This document shows, in pieces, positions 30,784 to 38,775 of a DNA stretch of 64,000 nucleotides. The notes beneath the pieces were generated by a model. That model was not told the origin of the DNA, did not search any database, and saw nothing but the letters and a program-made list of their open reading frames with translations. The translations under genes and the position numbers were made by a program. Each line of letters starts with the position of its first letter. Position 1 is the stretch's first letter. This DNA is from CF-13 sp036782775 (GTDB lineage Bacteria > Chloroflexota > Dormibacteria > CF-121): contig DAIPYJ010000001.1 in assembly GCA_036782775.1 (NCBI GenBank), forward strand, positions 62,001 through 126,000. Reading direction: 5' to 3'.

Positions 30784-31778
30784 GCGCCCGCTCCGGGCCG
30801 CCGGCCAGCATCGTCCTGCTGGTCGACGACAACCAGGAGCGCGCTCGCGCGTCGACTCGAGCGCTTGAAACCGCCGGGTACCGCGTGGTTCCGGCGACCG
30901 ATGGCGCCGCGGGGCTGCGGCTGCTGTCGGCCCACGATTGCAGCGTCGTCGTCTGCGAGACGCTCCTTCCCGATATGGACGGCCTTGATCTCTGCCGAGC
31001 CATCAAGCAAGCTCCCGCCACACGCGAGATTCCGGTGGTGCTTCTGCTCGACCGCGACGACGAAATGCTGCGGAACAAAGCCAGGGCGGCCGGCGCCGAC
31101 GACGTCTGCCCGCCTCGGGTCGAGCCCGCCACCATCGTCGTCGCCATTCGCGCCCAGCTACAGATCCGCCAGCTGCGCTCCCAGCTTTACGAGCTGGAGG
31201 GAGTCGTGCTGACGCTGGCTCGCGCCGTTGAAGATCGCGACCACCGCAGCAGCGGGCTGTCCGAGAAAGTCGCGCATTGGGCGCTGGAACTGGGTCGTGC
31301 CGCCGGGCTTTCCCGCGATGAGCAAACCCCGCTCTATAAGGCTGCTCTGCTCCATGACGTTGGCAGTGTGGCCGTCCCCGTCGAGGTGCTGAGCAAGCAG
31401 GCACGGCTCGACCCGCAGGAGTTCAACACTGTCAAGCGCCACCCCATCGTCGGGGAGGAGATCGTCCGGGCTCTTCCAGGGTCGGACCGGTTGCTTCCCG
31501 CGGTTCGACATCATCACGAGCGCATCGATGGCGGCGGCTATCCCGACGGTGTCGCCGGTGAGTCCATCCCGTTGTTCGCCCGTATCATCGCGATCGCCGA
31601 CGCCTTCGTCGCGATGACCAGCGATCGCCCCTACCGCCCGCGGCGAAGCCGCGACGACGCCATCAGCCGCTTGCGCCAGGGGGCCGGAAAGCAATGGGAC
31701 GCCCGCCTGGTGGAGCTGTTCATCGGCGTGATCGGCGAGGCGGAGAACCGCGAGGCGCGGGCCGGCACCGCCGGTTAG
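30780..31778 (+). CDS. Receiver-domain/HD-GYP protein with altered active-site residues
   Basis: 332 residues. Residues 11-125 are a CheY-like receiver with the acidic pair in LLVDDNQ (Asp16/17). The phosphoacceptor position is Glu60 (VVVCETLLPDMDG) instead of Asp, and the usual Lys near GADD is replaced (GADDVCPPR). Residues 140-320 are an HD-GYP domain: HD at 192-193 in LLHDVGSVAVP (family consensus HDIGK, here Ser for Lys), HP at 221-222, HHHERIDGGGYPDGV and IADAFVAMTSDRPYR. HD-GYP enzymes hydrolyse cyclic di-GMP. The receiver looks locked in a phosphorylated-like state. Coupled to the XRE-TPR gene. Confidence 0.88.
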   Translation: MSARSGPPASIVLLVDDNQERARASTRALETAGYRVVPATDGAAGLRLLSAHDCSVVVCETLLPDMDGLDLCRAIKQAPATREIPVVLLLDRDDEMLRNKARAAGADDVCPPRVEPATIVVAIRAQLQIRQLRSQLYELEGVVLTLARAVEDRDHRSSGLSEKVAHWALELGRAAGLSRDEQTPLYKAALLHDVGSVAVPVEVLSKQARLDPQEFNTVKRHPIVGEEIVRALPGSDRLLPAVRHHHERIDGGGYPDGVAGESIPLFARIIAIADAFVAMTSDRPYRPRRSRDDAISRLRQGAGKQWDARLVELFIGVIGEAENREARAGTAG

Positions 31779-31875
31779 CCACTCGCGCTCGGCGCCGTCG
31801 ACTTCTCAGCTTTCTCTCATGCCAGTCAACACCGGTCCTCATGCCGCCGCGCGATCCTGAGGCCAGGAAGCCGCG

Positions 31876-32040
31876 ATGAACAGCCTCCACTCGCTCCAGC
31901 AAAATCTCTTGATCGCTGGCACCATCTATGGCTGGCGGCTCGACGCAATGCTGATGGGAGGCCTGCTCTGGATCCTGATCGGGCTTCTACGCGGGCCAGT
32001 CCTCCGGCCGATCGATATCGATTCCCATCATCGGGGGTAG
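31876..32040 (+). CDS. Possible 54-residue membrane protein
   Basis: ORF MNSLHSLQQNLLIAGTIYGW with a hydrophobic segment (AMLMGGLLWILIGLL) and a polar end. AGGAAG lies 5 nt before the ATG. The last 54 bases overlap the 3' end of the convergent MocA-like gene, so this may be chance. The rest of the 31779-31986 gap shows nothing else. Confidence 0.25.
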   Translation: MNSLHSLQQNLLIAGTIYGWRLDAMLMGGLLWILIGLLRGPVLRPIDIDSHHRG

Positions 32041-32544
32041 TGACACTTCGAGCACGGCTTCCGGGTGCGCCGCCACGACGAGCTGGCCGCCGCGGTCGCC
32101 GGAGAGCTGCGCCAGTTCTCCAAAGAAAGGCCGGTCGAAGATCGCGGGGTTGCCGCGGTGGTCGTCGTAGCGCGCGACCGTGATGCCGCCCTCGCGATGC
32201 GCGGCCATCAGCCGCGACAGTTCCTGGGCCGTCAAATGCGGCTGGTCCGCTACACCGATCATCACCGCCTGTGCCGATGCTGGCAGCGCCGACACCCCGA
32301 GTGCAATCGAGCCGGCGATTCCCGACTCCGCCGCTTGATTTTCGACCAGCTGCACGTCAAGGCCATCGAGCGCCTTGCGCAATCGCGGATCCGGCGAGAC
32401 GACCACGACGACCGGTTGCAGCCCAGCCTCGAGGAAGCGCCGGGCCGCGCCGCGCACCAGGGAGACGCCGTCAAGTGACTCGAGTAACTTCTGACGTCCG
32501 AAGCGGCGGGCCTCGCCGGCGGCGAGGAGAATGCCGGCGATCAG
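31987..32544 (-). CDS. MobA/MocA-like NTP-transferase (molybdenum cofactor cytidylyltransferase family)
   Basis: About 185 residues. The nucleotide-binding motif LLAAGEARRFGRQKLLE (consensus LAAGxSxRxGxxK, Glu for Ser) opens the protein. GVADQPHLTAQELSRLM and YDDHRGNPAIFDRPFF follow, as in MocA/MobA-like enzymes that attach CMP or GMP to molybdopterin. The domain starts right after the coxG stop: AGCTGATC offers CTG 32544 (overlapping the TGA) or ATC, and the only ordinary start is a TTG about 40 nt upstream inside coxG, not favoured. The start is unresolved. Cotranscription with coxG suggests maturation of a CO-dehydrogenase/xanthine-oxidase-type enzyme encoded elsewhere. Confidence 0.82.
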   Translation of the reverse strand: MIAGILLAAGEARRFGRQKLLESLDGVSLVRGAARRFLEAGLQPVVVVVSPDPRLRKALDGLDVQLVENQAAESGIAGSIALGVSALPASAQAVMIGVADQPHLTAQELSRLMAAHREGGITVARYDDHRGNPAIFDRPFFGELAQLSGDRGGQLVVAAHPEAVLEVSLPPMMGIDIDRPEDWPA

Positions 32545-33005
32545 CTCGCGGTGGTGGCGGCCTTGAGCTGCTCCTCGACGCAACTGCCGAACCGCTGTGT
32601 GAGCCGCTGGGCAACGTCCTGCATGATTCCGCTCCGGCCGAATTGCGCCACCACTCCGCTCACCTGAAGCTCCGTCTCCATCAGGACGCTGCTGCCGGCT
32701 TCGGTTGCGGTCAGCCGCGCCCGTGTCGTCGACGATGCGCCTCCCCGGCCCCGGCTCTCCACGCCCTGGGCCTTGATTTCCAACCGATGCTCGGCGGCAT
32801 CGACGTTTTGCAGCGTCACTCGACCGCGATAGGCGACCGCGATCGGTCCCAGCCGAATCTCGATCTTGCCATCGAACGTGTGATCGTCGATCACGTCGGT
32901 CAGCGAGCCACCGGGCACACAGCCGGCAATCTTGTTGACGTCGAGCAGGTAGGCCCATGCGATATCGACGGGCACCGACAGATCAAATCGCGTGGTGAGG
33001 ACCAC
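32541..33005 (-). CDS. coxG: CoxG-like SRPBCC protein
   Basis: 154 residues of the CO dehydrogenase subunit G family (SRPBCC fold). It starts with FDLSVPVDIAWAYLLDVNKIAGCVPG, here split for length: the conserved Pro-x-W and the CVPG turn are clear. GKIEIRLGPIAVAYRGRV, VSGVVAQFGRSGIMQDVAQRL and a C-terminal Cys-containing helix follow. CoxG is involved in membrane anchoring or maturation of aerobic CO dehydrogenase, but members also occur without coxLMS. No coxL, coxM or coxS is in this window. Confidence 0.85.
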   Translation of the reverse strand: MVLTTRFDLSVPVDIAWAYLLDVNKIAGCVPGGSLTDVIDDHTFDGKIEIRLGPIAVAYRGRVTLQNVDAAEHRLEIKAQGVESRGRGGASSTTRARLTATEAGSSVLMETELQVSGVVAQFGRSGIMQDVAQRLTQRFGSCVEEQLKAATTAS

Positions 33006-33052
33006 GAGCGTTAGCCTAGCCGGTCACCCAGGCCACTGCCAGACTGAAATCG

Positions 33053-33117
33053 TGAAACCACTAGTGAGTGATCGGTTTCAACGAGAGACTGAATGGCCGG
33101 CCCGCGGGGAGCCGGCC
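33053..33117. repeat. Two adjacent inverted repeats between coxG and the DUF3048 gene
   Basis: The first is TGAAACC (33053-33059) with GGTTTCA (33074-33080), extendable by TCG/CGA with one bulged base. The second is GGCCGGC (33095-33101) with GCCGGCC (33111-33117) and a 9-nt loop. They fill the 139-bp gap downstream of DUF3048 and upstream of coxG. The GC-rich one may be a weak terminator for DUF3048 (no long T tail); the AT-richer one could be an operator for coxG. Confidence 0.45.
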
Positions 33118-33144
33118 TCGAGCGCCTGTTGGCCCGAGTCTACG

Positions 33145-34107
33145 TTAGGAGACCGCGACCGGCGTCCCAGGATCGATGAGATGAATCCAGGTGAGGCCGC
33201 CCGGCAGCTGCATGGCTTTTCCGTCGGCGCCAAGGAACTTCATGGGAAGTTCTGGATTGGTAAGGTCCCATTTGCCGGTGTAGTGCTTCCCCTGGCTGAA
33301 GACGTCCGCGGGGCCGGTGCCGTTGAGGTCGAAGTCGACTGCCGGCGCACCCAGCACATCGGTAAAGCCGGCGTCGTGGTGCGAAACCTGGATCAGGATG
33401 ACATTGACCGCCTTGATTGGCTGACCGCTGTTGGCGTCGATCAGCGGCCCGGTCTCGGTGTTATAGACATACGCGCTGTCGGCGGCCGAATAGGTGTAGG
33501 TAACGCTGTGGGCGGGCGTTTGGTTGAACGCGATGTGATTGGCCGCAGCCGGCGCCGGGCTCGCCGCTGGGGTGCCCGCCGCCGGAAGCTGGTAGGTGAT
33601 CCTGGGCGCATGTTTGTCGATGCCCTGAGCGAGACGGTCGCCGTCGGTGTAAAGGTTGTGCGGCGCGGCATGATGGGGATCGCGGGAGAAATACACCCCG
33701 CCGTCACTGCTCTCGGTGAGCGCGGGAATCTGCTCCTGCGCGATCATGTCGAGTACCTTCTGATTCGCCCCGGAAAAGAAGATGACGCCGTGATAGGCGT
33801 GCCAGAGGTGGATGGTGACGGGCCGGGCGCTCCGTACCGGCTCGATGCGCTGGCTGCCGGACGGCTTGAAGTAGATCACGGTCATCCGGGTGATGCCCCC
33901 CTCGGCGAGATACTCGAACACGAGGTCCGCCTGCTGGAGCCCGGATTGCGGACGAGCGAGAACCGAGTTCTCCACCTGGACCATCGCCGGCCCGGGACGG
34001 CTGGGCGTTGGCGTGGGAGCAATCGGGCCCGCTGCCGGCGTGCCGCATGCCGCCAGTCCAAAAGCGGCCAGACTCGCGAGCAGCTGAATGGGCCTGCGCC
34101 AGATCAT
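33145..34107 (-). CDS. DUF3048 (YerB-like) lipoprotein
   Basis: 320 residues. Lipoprotein signal: MIWRRPIQLL, hydrophobic core, lipobox LAAC. A Pro-rich spacer is followed by the DUF3048 domains: MVQVENSVLARPQSGLQQAD, VFEYLAEGGITRMTVIYF, RIEPVRSARPVT and, near the end, VSHHDAGFTDVLG with TGKWDLTNPELPMKFLGADG. The function of YerB-type proteins is unknown; they lie outside the membrane. TATACT 9 nt before the ATG indicates a leaderless promoter. Confidence 0.9.
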   Translation of the reverse strand: MIWRRPIQLLASLAAFGLAACGTPAAGPIAPTPTPSRPGPAMVQVENSVLARPQSGLQQADLVFEYLAEGGITRMTVIYFKPSGSQRIEPVRSARPVTIHLWHAYHGVIFFSGANQKVLDMIAQEQIPALTESSDGGVYFSRDPHHAAPHNLYTDGDRLAQGIDKHAPRITYQLPAAGTPAASPAPAAANHIAFNQTPAHSVTYTYSAADSAYVYNTETGPLIDANSGQPIKAVNVILIQVSHHDAGFTDVLGAPAVDFDLNGTGPADVFSQGKHYTGKWDLTNPELPMKFLGADGKAMQLPGGLTWIHLIDPGTPVAVS

Positions 34108-34116
34108 GCTACGGCC

Positions 34117-34122
34117 AGTATA
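34117..34122 (-). promoter_or_regulatory. -10 element of a near-leaderless promoter for the DUF3048 gene
   Basis: TATACT on the minus strand, 9 nt before ATG 34107. No ribosome binding site is seen between them. Confidence 0.45.
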
Positions 34123-34172
34123 AGAAAATACGACAACCGAGAGCGCTGAATCGCCCGCAAGACGGAGGTTCG

Positions 34173-34301
34173 TCAGGCAGGCTGACGGTCGGCAGGGGGC
34201 TCGGTCGCGGGCGTGGTGTCCTCCGGAAGAAGATCTGGCTCGCTGACGACGATCTGGACCGGTCGCTCGATGATGCGGCCGTCGTCGTCGAGTTCGGACA
34301 T
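34173..34301 (-). CDS. Possible 42-residue acidic protein
   Basis: ORF MSELDDDGRIIERPVQIVVS followed by an acidic, Pro/Thr-rich tail ending DRQPA. The codons follow the GC-rich third-position bias of neighbours. It lies 33 bp downstream of the 79-residue ORF in the same direction. No family is recognised, and the ribosome binding site is poor. Confidence 0.35.
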   Translation of the reverse strand: MSELDDDGRIIERPVQIVVSEPDLLPEDTTPATEPPADRQPA

Positions 34302-34334
34302 CAGGCAGGCTGGCTCGCCCACCCTCTCAGTGTA

Positions 34335-34574
34335 TTAGGCCGCGATGCCGATCTTGCGCAGGGCAGGCGCGATCTCGCGGACGCTGCGGCTGCGCCGTTC
34401 GCGCCAGTCGAGGATCAGGTCGGCGAAGGCCGACTTCGAGAGGCGCTCCCGCCGCACCGCCTGGGTCTTGGCGTCGGTGATCTCGAGTTCGATCCAGACC
34501 ACGCCGGTCTCGATCACGCGCGCGGGGTAATCGTTCTCCTCGATCAGACGGATGACTTCCAGTTCTCCGAGCAT
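34335..34574 (-). CDS. Small conserved-looking protein of unknown function
   Basis: 79 residues from ATG 34574 (a TTG 21 nt upstream is an alternative). It begins MLGELEVIRLIEENDYPARV, continues with a beta-rich segment (VVWIELEITDAKTQAV) and ends in a basic helical part (LILDWRERRSRSVREIAPAL). Soluble, no signal peptide. No family recognised. It is divergent from the PHP gene with 130 bp between starts. Confidence 0.55.
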   Translation of the reverse strand: MLGELEVIRLIEENDYPARVIETGVVWIELEITDAKTQAVRRERLSKSAFADLILDWRERRSRSVREIAPALRKIGIAA

Positions 34575-34690
34575 TTCTTCAACCCCTAAAAACAACCGGT
34601 TGCCGACTGCACTTATTCAGCCCAACGAGGCTTTCGGCAAAATCCGGCACCGACTCTCAGGAAACTTAAGGGGCGATTGAAAAGCGCCGG

Positions 34691-34696
34691 TACACT
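34691..34696 (+). promoter_or_regulatory. -10 element of a leaderless promoter for the PHP gene
   Basis: TACACT followed by exactly 8 nt and ATG 34705. No ribosome binding site precedes the ATG. Confidence 0.45.
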
Positions 34697-34704
34697 TACT
34701 CGAA

Positions 34705-35538
34705 ATGCTCACCGATCTCCATATGCATTCCACCGTCAGTGACGGGTGGCGGGATCCCGACGAGGTCGCCGGGCTTGCCGCCGGGAGCGGCGTGCGAATC
34801 ATGGCCCTGACCGACCACGACGCGATCCACGGGATCGACGCCGCGCGAGCCGTCGCCCATCGCCACGGGCTCGGCTATGTCCCCGCGCTCGAGGTCACGA
34901 CCTACCCGCCGAACCAGATGCGGCATATCCTCGCCCATGGCGTCGACCCGAAGCACCCGCGGCTGCAGGCCATGATCCGGCGCACGCAGGCGGTTTGGCG
35001 GCTGCAGACCGAGACCTGGATCACGGCCCTGCTCGATGAAGGCATCGGTCGAGACCTTGGATTGGAGGCGTTCCATGACAAGCCGACGGTGATGCCAGGG
35101 GCGGTCCTCAAGGTGTTGCTGCAGCACCGCTTGATGACGGAGCGTGAAGCCTGGGACCGGGTGCGAGCCTCGACGGCCACCTTGCCGCGCGACTGGGATG
35201 CCGCCGTCCCATCACCGGCGGAGGCGATCGAGGTCATCCACGCCGCAGACGGGCTCGCGGTCCATGCCCATCCGGGCGTGGTCCCCGACCAGGCGCTGAT
35301 GAAGGAGGTGCTGCCACTCGTCGACGGCCTCGAGGTCTACACCCGGCGGCATCGTCCCGACCAGGTGGCGGTCTACGAGGCGCTCGCCCGTGAACATCAT
35401 CTGCTGGCGACCGTCGGCACCGACTATCACGGTTTCAACGGCGACGCCTACCAGGCACCCACGGCTCTGATCGACCGTCGCTACCTGGACCGGCTCGGCG
35501 ATCGCATCGAGTGGCCGGCCATGGAGAAAGCCGGTTGA
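34705..35538 (+). CDS. PHP-domain phosphoesterase
   Basis: 277 residues. Metal-binding motifs of the PHP superfamily: DLHMHSTVSDG (residues 4-14), MALTDHDAIHGI, EVTTYPP, VHAHPGVV and the C-terminal GTDYHGFNGD. This corresponds to YciV/RnaAM-like or TrpH-like proteins, which include a 3',5'-nucleotide phosphatase and 5'-3' exonucleases on short RNAs. The exact substrate is not readable. It overlaps the next gene (TTGA). Confidence 0.88.
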   Translation: MLTDLHMHSTVSDGWRDPDEVAGLAAGSGVRIMALTDHDAIHGIDAARAVAHRHGLGYVPALEVTTYPPNQMRHILAHGVDPKHPRLQAMIRRTQAVWRLQTETWITALLDEGIGRDLGLEAFHDKPTVMPGAVLKVLLQHRLMTEREAWDRVRASTATLPRDWDAAVPSPAEAIEVIHAADGLAVHAHPGVVPDQALMKEVLPLVDGLEVYTRRHRPDQVAVYEALAREHHLLATVGTDYHGFNGDAYQAPTALIDRRYLDRLGDRIEWPAMEKAG

Positions 35539-36260
35539 GCCCGACGCTCGTGACGCCGGCGGTGGCGGAGGCGCGCGCGGCATTGCTCGAAGTCGGTGGG
35601 CGAGAAGCGACCGAGATCGCGGCCGCAATCGAGCAGCTGCCTTCGCTCCCGGCCTTTCGGGTGATGGCCACCGCGTCGCAGGCTGCCCGTCCGCAATGGG
35701 CCGGTTTGGTCGACGATCTCTTCGAGCGACCGCTGCTGAAGAACGCCAGAAGCGGTCTGCACAACGCGCTGATGTCGACACTCACCGGCGACACCCTGTA
35801 TCGCAACGTCTTTTTTTCCTTCGCCGACGCCGTCGTGCTCTGGCACTATGGCTACACGCAGCAGCGCACCGGCGCTGGGCGTCTCGACGTCGCCTACACG
35901 GCGATCCGCCGTTTGCTGGCGGGAGCTGAACGCTTCTTGGAAACGGCGATTCCACCGGAGCCGGATGTGGCCTACTTCCGGCAGCTGCGTCGCGTCGGGC
36001 TCACAAAAGACAACGCCTATCCAACCCTGCGGCGGGCAGGCGGGCTACTGGGCACTGTCGAGGCCGAGCTCACCGGCGAGAAGCTGCACGCCATGCGCGG
36101 CAGCATCCTGACCAGCTACGTGAGCTTCAGCGCGCAGGTCATCGCCATGGCGCGTGCCCTGCGTGCGGCGCGTCGTGCCATCAGCCGCGAGGATGTGCTC
36201 GCCGGCCTCGACGCAGTCATGGTGCTGCTACGGACTCCGCCGGCCGCCCTTTCGAGCTGA
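35535..36260 (+). CDS. Protein of unknown function, helical
   Basis: 241 residues from TTG 35535, overlapping the PHP stop. Predicted all-helical and soluble, with conserved-looking stretches GDTLYRNVFFSFADAVVLWH, YGYTQQRTGAGRLDVAYTAI and LTKDNAYPTLRRAGGLLGTV. No family recognised. Its last 44 bases overlap the convergent MFS gene. Translational coupling to the PHP gene suggests a shared process. Confidence 0.65.
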   Translation: MSPTLVTPAVAEARAALLEVGGREATEIAAAIEQLPSLPAFRVMATASQAARPQWAGLVDDLFERPLLKNARSGLHNALMSTLTGDTLYRNVFFSFADAVVLWHYGYTQQRTGAGRLDVAYTAIRRLLAGAERFLETAIPPEPDVAYFRQLRRVGLTKDNAYPTLRRAGGLLGTVEAELTGEKLHAMRGSILTSYVSFSAQVIAMARALRAARRAISREDVLAGLDAVMVLLRTPPAALSS

Positions 36261-37410
36261 TCGCGATCGCGGGCAGCGTCGCCCCGAAACCGAGGACGGC
36301 CAGCGAACCCAGCACCATTGGCAGCAGCGCCAGGCGAAACTGGCCCGAGGCATCCCAGATGACGCCGCCCAGGGCCGGGCCGACGACCGCCGACCCGTAG
36401 CCGATCGTGAACATGAAGCCGCTGATGCGGGCGACGTCGGACGGCGCGAGTAATGGCGGCAGGCCGAGGTTGAGGATGAAGGCGAGGCTGCTGCCGGCGC
36501 CCGCGATGCCCGCCCAGAACGGCGCGCTCCCCACCGGGCCGAGCGCGTAGCCGGCGACGCCGATGATGGAGCCGACGCCGGCGATCACGTAGGGCCAGCG
36601 GCGTCCGATCATCCGGTTTCCCTGCAGGGTGAGCCAGAGGCTCATGGGCAGCTGCATGACGTTCAGCGCTCCGAGCGTGAGCGGGATCAACGCATGGCCA
36701 TGCCGCGCGTCCAGCGTGTCGGGGATCCAGGTGTTCATGCCGAAATACACCAGGCTGGCGCCTCCCATGAGCAGCCCGATGCGGAGCATGGCAGCGCTTC
36801 GCCAGTCCGGAAGCCACGACGATGGACGGATCGACCCTGAACCGGTCCTCGGCGTCAGGAGCAGCCAGAGCGCAAGAACCAGCGCCGCCGGGACCGCCCA
36901 GGCGGCGAGAGCAACCTGCCAACCGAAGGGCACGAGCAGCAGCGGGAGCGTGATGCTCGCGGCAATGACTTCGCCAACCAGCAGGCCGTTGGAGTAGATC
37001 GCAATCGCCCGGCCGATCCCGCGCGGGAACCAGGCCTGTGCCAGGCTCGGCATCGCCGGCTGGCTGACCGCGATGCCCGCAGCCAGCACCACGGTGAAGA
37101 CGAACAGCGCCAGCACGCTGGGAACCGCCGGGCGCAGGCCTGCGCCCAGCGCGATCAATGTCAATCCGACCGCAACGGCGCGCCGTGGGCCCACCCGGCT
37201 GATCAAGTATGCACCGGGGATGGCGCCGGCCGCCATCAGCAGCACCGGGACCGCGGTCAAGAGTCCGGAGGCACTGTAGGAGAGCGCAATGCCTCGATGC
37301 AGCGTCGGCAGTGTCGGCGGCACCCCGAGCACGACGGTCCGCAGGTTGATGCCCACCAGCCAGAAGAGGATGAGGGTCAAAACGCCGGCGTTCGGGGCTC
37401 GTCGTGTCAC
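36217..37410 (-). CDS. MFS transporter, CynX/NimT type
   Basis: 397 residues, twelve helices. It starts with VLTLILFWLVGINLRTVVLG, the conserved N-terminus of the cyanate/nitroimidazole transporter family (CP family), with the signal Asn-Leu-Arg. SRVGPRRAVAVG is the loop 2-3 motif, and PAMPSLAQAWFPRGIGRA lies in the central helices. The substrate is unknown. It is the last gene of a seven-gene minus-strand run, 27 bp after tldE. The 3' end overlaps the convergent unknown gene by 44 bp. Confidence 0.9.
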   Translation of the reverse strand: MTRRAPNAGVLTLILFWLVGINLRTVVLGVPPTLPTLHRGIALSYSASGLLTAVPVLLMAAGAIPGAYLISRVGPRRAVAVGLTLIALGAGLRPAVPSVLALFVFTVVLAAGIAVSQPAMPSLAQAWFPRGIGRAIAIYSNGLLVGEVIAASITLPLLLVPFGWQVALAAWAVPAALVLALWLLLTPRTGSGSIRPSSWLPDWRSAAMLRIGLLMGGASLVYFGMNTWIPDTLDARHGHALIPLTLGALNVMQLPMSLWLTLQGNRMIGRRWPYVIAGVGSIIGVAGYALGPVGSAPFWAGIAGAGSSLAFILNLGLPPLLAPSDVARISGFMFTIGYGSAVVGPALGGVIWDASGQFRLALLPMVLGSLAVLGFGATLPAIAISSKGRPAESVAAP

Positions 37411-37437
37411 AGGCGGTGTGGAATCGAGCGCCGGCCT

Positions 37438-38775
37438 TTACAGGCCGCCGACAGGAAGTTCCTCGACGAGAACGGTCGGACTGCCGATGAAGCCGCCGGC
37501 GAACATGAACCGGAGATCGTCGGCAACCGCGACGATCTTTTTCAGCAGCGCGATCACGTTGCCCGCGACGGTCAACTCCTTGACCGGTTTCGTGAGCTCG
37601 CCTTTTTCGATCCAGTGCCCGGTGAGGCCGAGGGAAAACTCGCCTGAGACCGGGTTGACCGTGTTGAGACCGGAAAGCTGCTCCACATGGACGCCGTTGT
37701 CGACGCGCGCCAGGAGCGCGTCTCGCGAAATCGACCCGGGCGTGAGCACGAGGTTCGAGACGCCGACCTCCGGCACGCTCTTGTAGGACCGCACCGCGCT
37801 CCCGGTCGAGCGGCTCTGCGTTCGCACCGCGGTGTAGGTGTTCTGCAGGTACGCGCGCAGCACGCCACCGGCGATCAGGGGATTCCGCCGGGCGGGAACG
37901 CCTTCGCCGTCGAAGGGCCGGCTCGCCAACCCCTTGGGCAGCCGTGGGTCGTCGGTGATCTCCACCAGCTCCGCACCGACCTGCTGCTCGAGCTTGCCGG
38001 CCAGCAAGGATCGCCGCTTGATCACGGCATCCGCGCTGAACGAACCGGCCAGCACGCCGAGGATCATCGAGGCGGTGTGCGGATGGAAGACGACCGGGAC
38101 ACTGGCGGTCGGGACCGGCTTCGCGCCGAGCAAGCCGGCGGCGTTCTCCACCGCTTCCTTCACGACGGCGGCGAGATCGAGCTCGTCGAGGTCGCGGCCG
38201 TGCGTGAAGGCAAAGCCGGATTGCATCTCCGAGTCCTGTTCCGCAATCGTGTCGAGCACCCCATAGGCGACGGTGCGCGCATAACTGGCCGAGAGGCCGC
38301 GACTGTTCGCGATCTCGACTCGGCCGGCGCCATCGCTGTAAATCGCTTTGCTGATCCGCGTCACTCGCGGGTCGAGCGAGATGGCGCGACGTTCCATTTC
38401 CAGCGCGAAATCGATCTTGCGCTGTGGATCGGTTTGTGCCAGCGCCGGCGAGACCAGCGCTTCCATCGGGTCGATGGTCTCCGGCTCCGGAAGAACATTC
38501 GCCTCCTCGGCGGCGTTGTAGCGCCCGTTCTCGAGCGCCTGGTCGACCAGGCGGTCGAGGCCATCGGGCTGAAAATCGGAGCTATAGGAAAAACCGACCC
38601 GGTGCTCCTGAAACGTGCGCAGGCCGATGCCGCGACTTTCTGCTGAGACCAGCGACTCGATCTCGCCCTTGAAGACCTGGACGGTAAATTCCGTGCCGCT
38701 CGAGATGTAGACCTCTGCCTCCTCCGCGCCAAACTGGCGGGCCCGCGACAACAGCCGCTCGGCGATCCCGCTCAC
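37438..38775 (-). CDS. tldE: TldE/PmbA-like subunit of the TldD/TldE protease
   Basis: 445 residues of the modulator-of-gyrase/TldE-PmbA family. Seen: GAEEAEVYISSGTEFTVQVF, RGIGLRTFQEHRVGFSYSSD, PVVFHPHTASMILGVLAGSF and GVSNLVLTPG near the C-terminus. It lacks the HExxxH zinc motif carried by its partner TldD. The heterodimer degrades unfolded peptides and processes ribosomal peptides (microcin, PQQ-type precursors) in the cytosol. No RiPP precursor is recognised nearby. It overlaps tldD by 4 nt. Confidence 0.92.
   Translation of the reverse strand: MSGIAERLLSRARQFGAEEAEVYISSGTEFTVQVFKGEIESLVSAESRGIGLRTFQEHRVGFSYSSDFQPDGLDRLVDQALENGRYNAAEEANVLPEPETIDPMEALVSPALAQTDPQRKIDFALEMERRAISLDPRVTRISKAIYSDGAGRVEIANSRGLSASYARTVAYGVLDTIAEQDSEMQSGFAFTHGRDLDELDLAAVVKEAVENAAGLLGAKPVPTASVPVVFHPHTASMILGVLAGSFSADAVIKRRSLLAGKLEQQVGAELVEITDDPRLPKGLASRPFDGEGVPARRNPLIAGGVLRAYLQNTYTAVRTQSRSTGSAVRSYKSVPEVGVSNLVLTPGSISRDALLARVDNGVHVEQLSGLNTVNPVSGEFSLGLTGHWIEKGELTKPVKELTVAGNVIALLKKIVAVADDLRFMFAGGFIGSPTVLVEELPVGGL

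Noticed and set aside
32992..34149. 385-codon plus-strand frame over DUF3048
   Set aside because: Shadow of the DUF3048 lipoprotein gene; no signal, domain or ribosome binding site.
34677..34696. TTGAAA as -35 for the PHP gene
   Set aside because: It is only 8 nt from TACACT, too close for a sigma-70 promoter.
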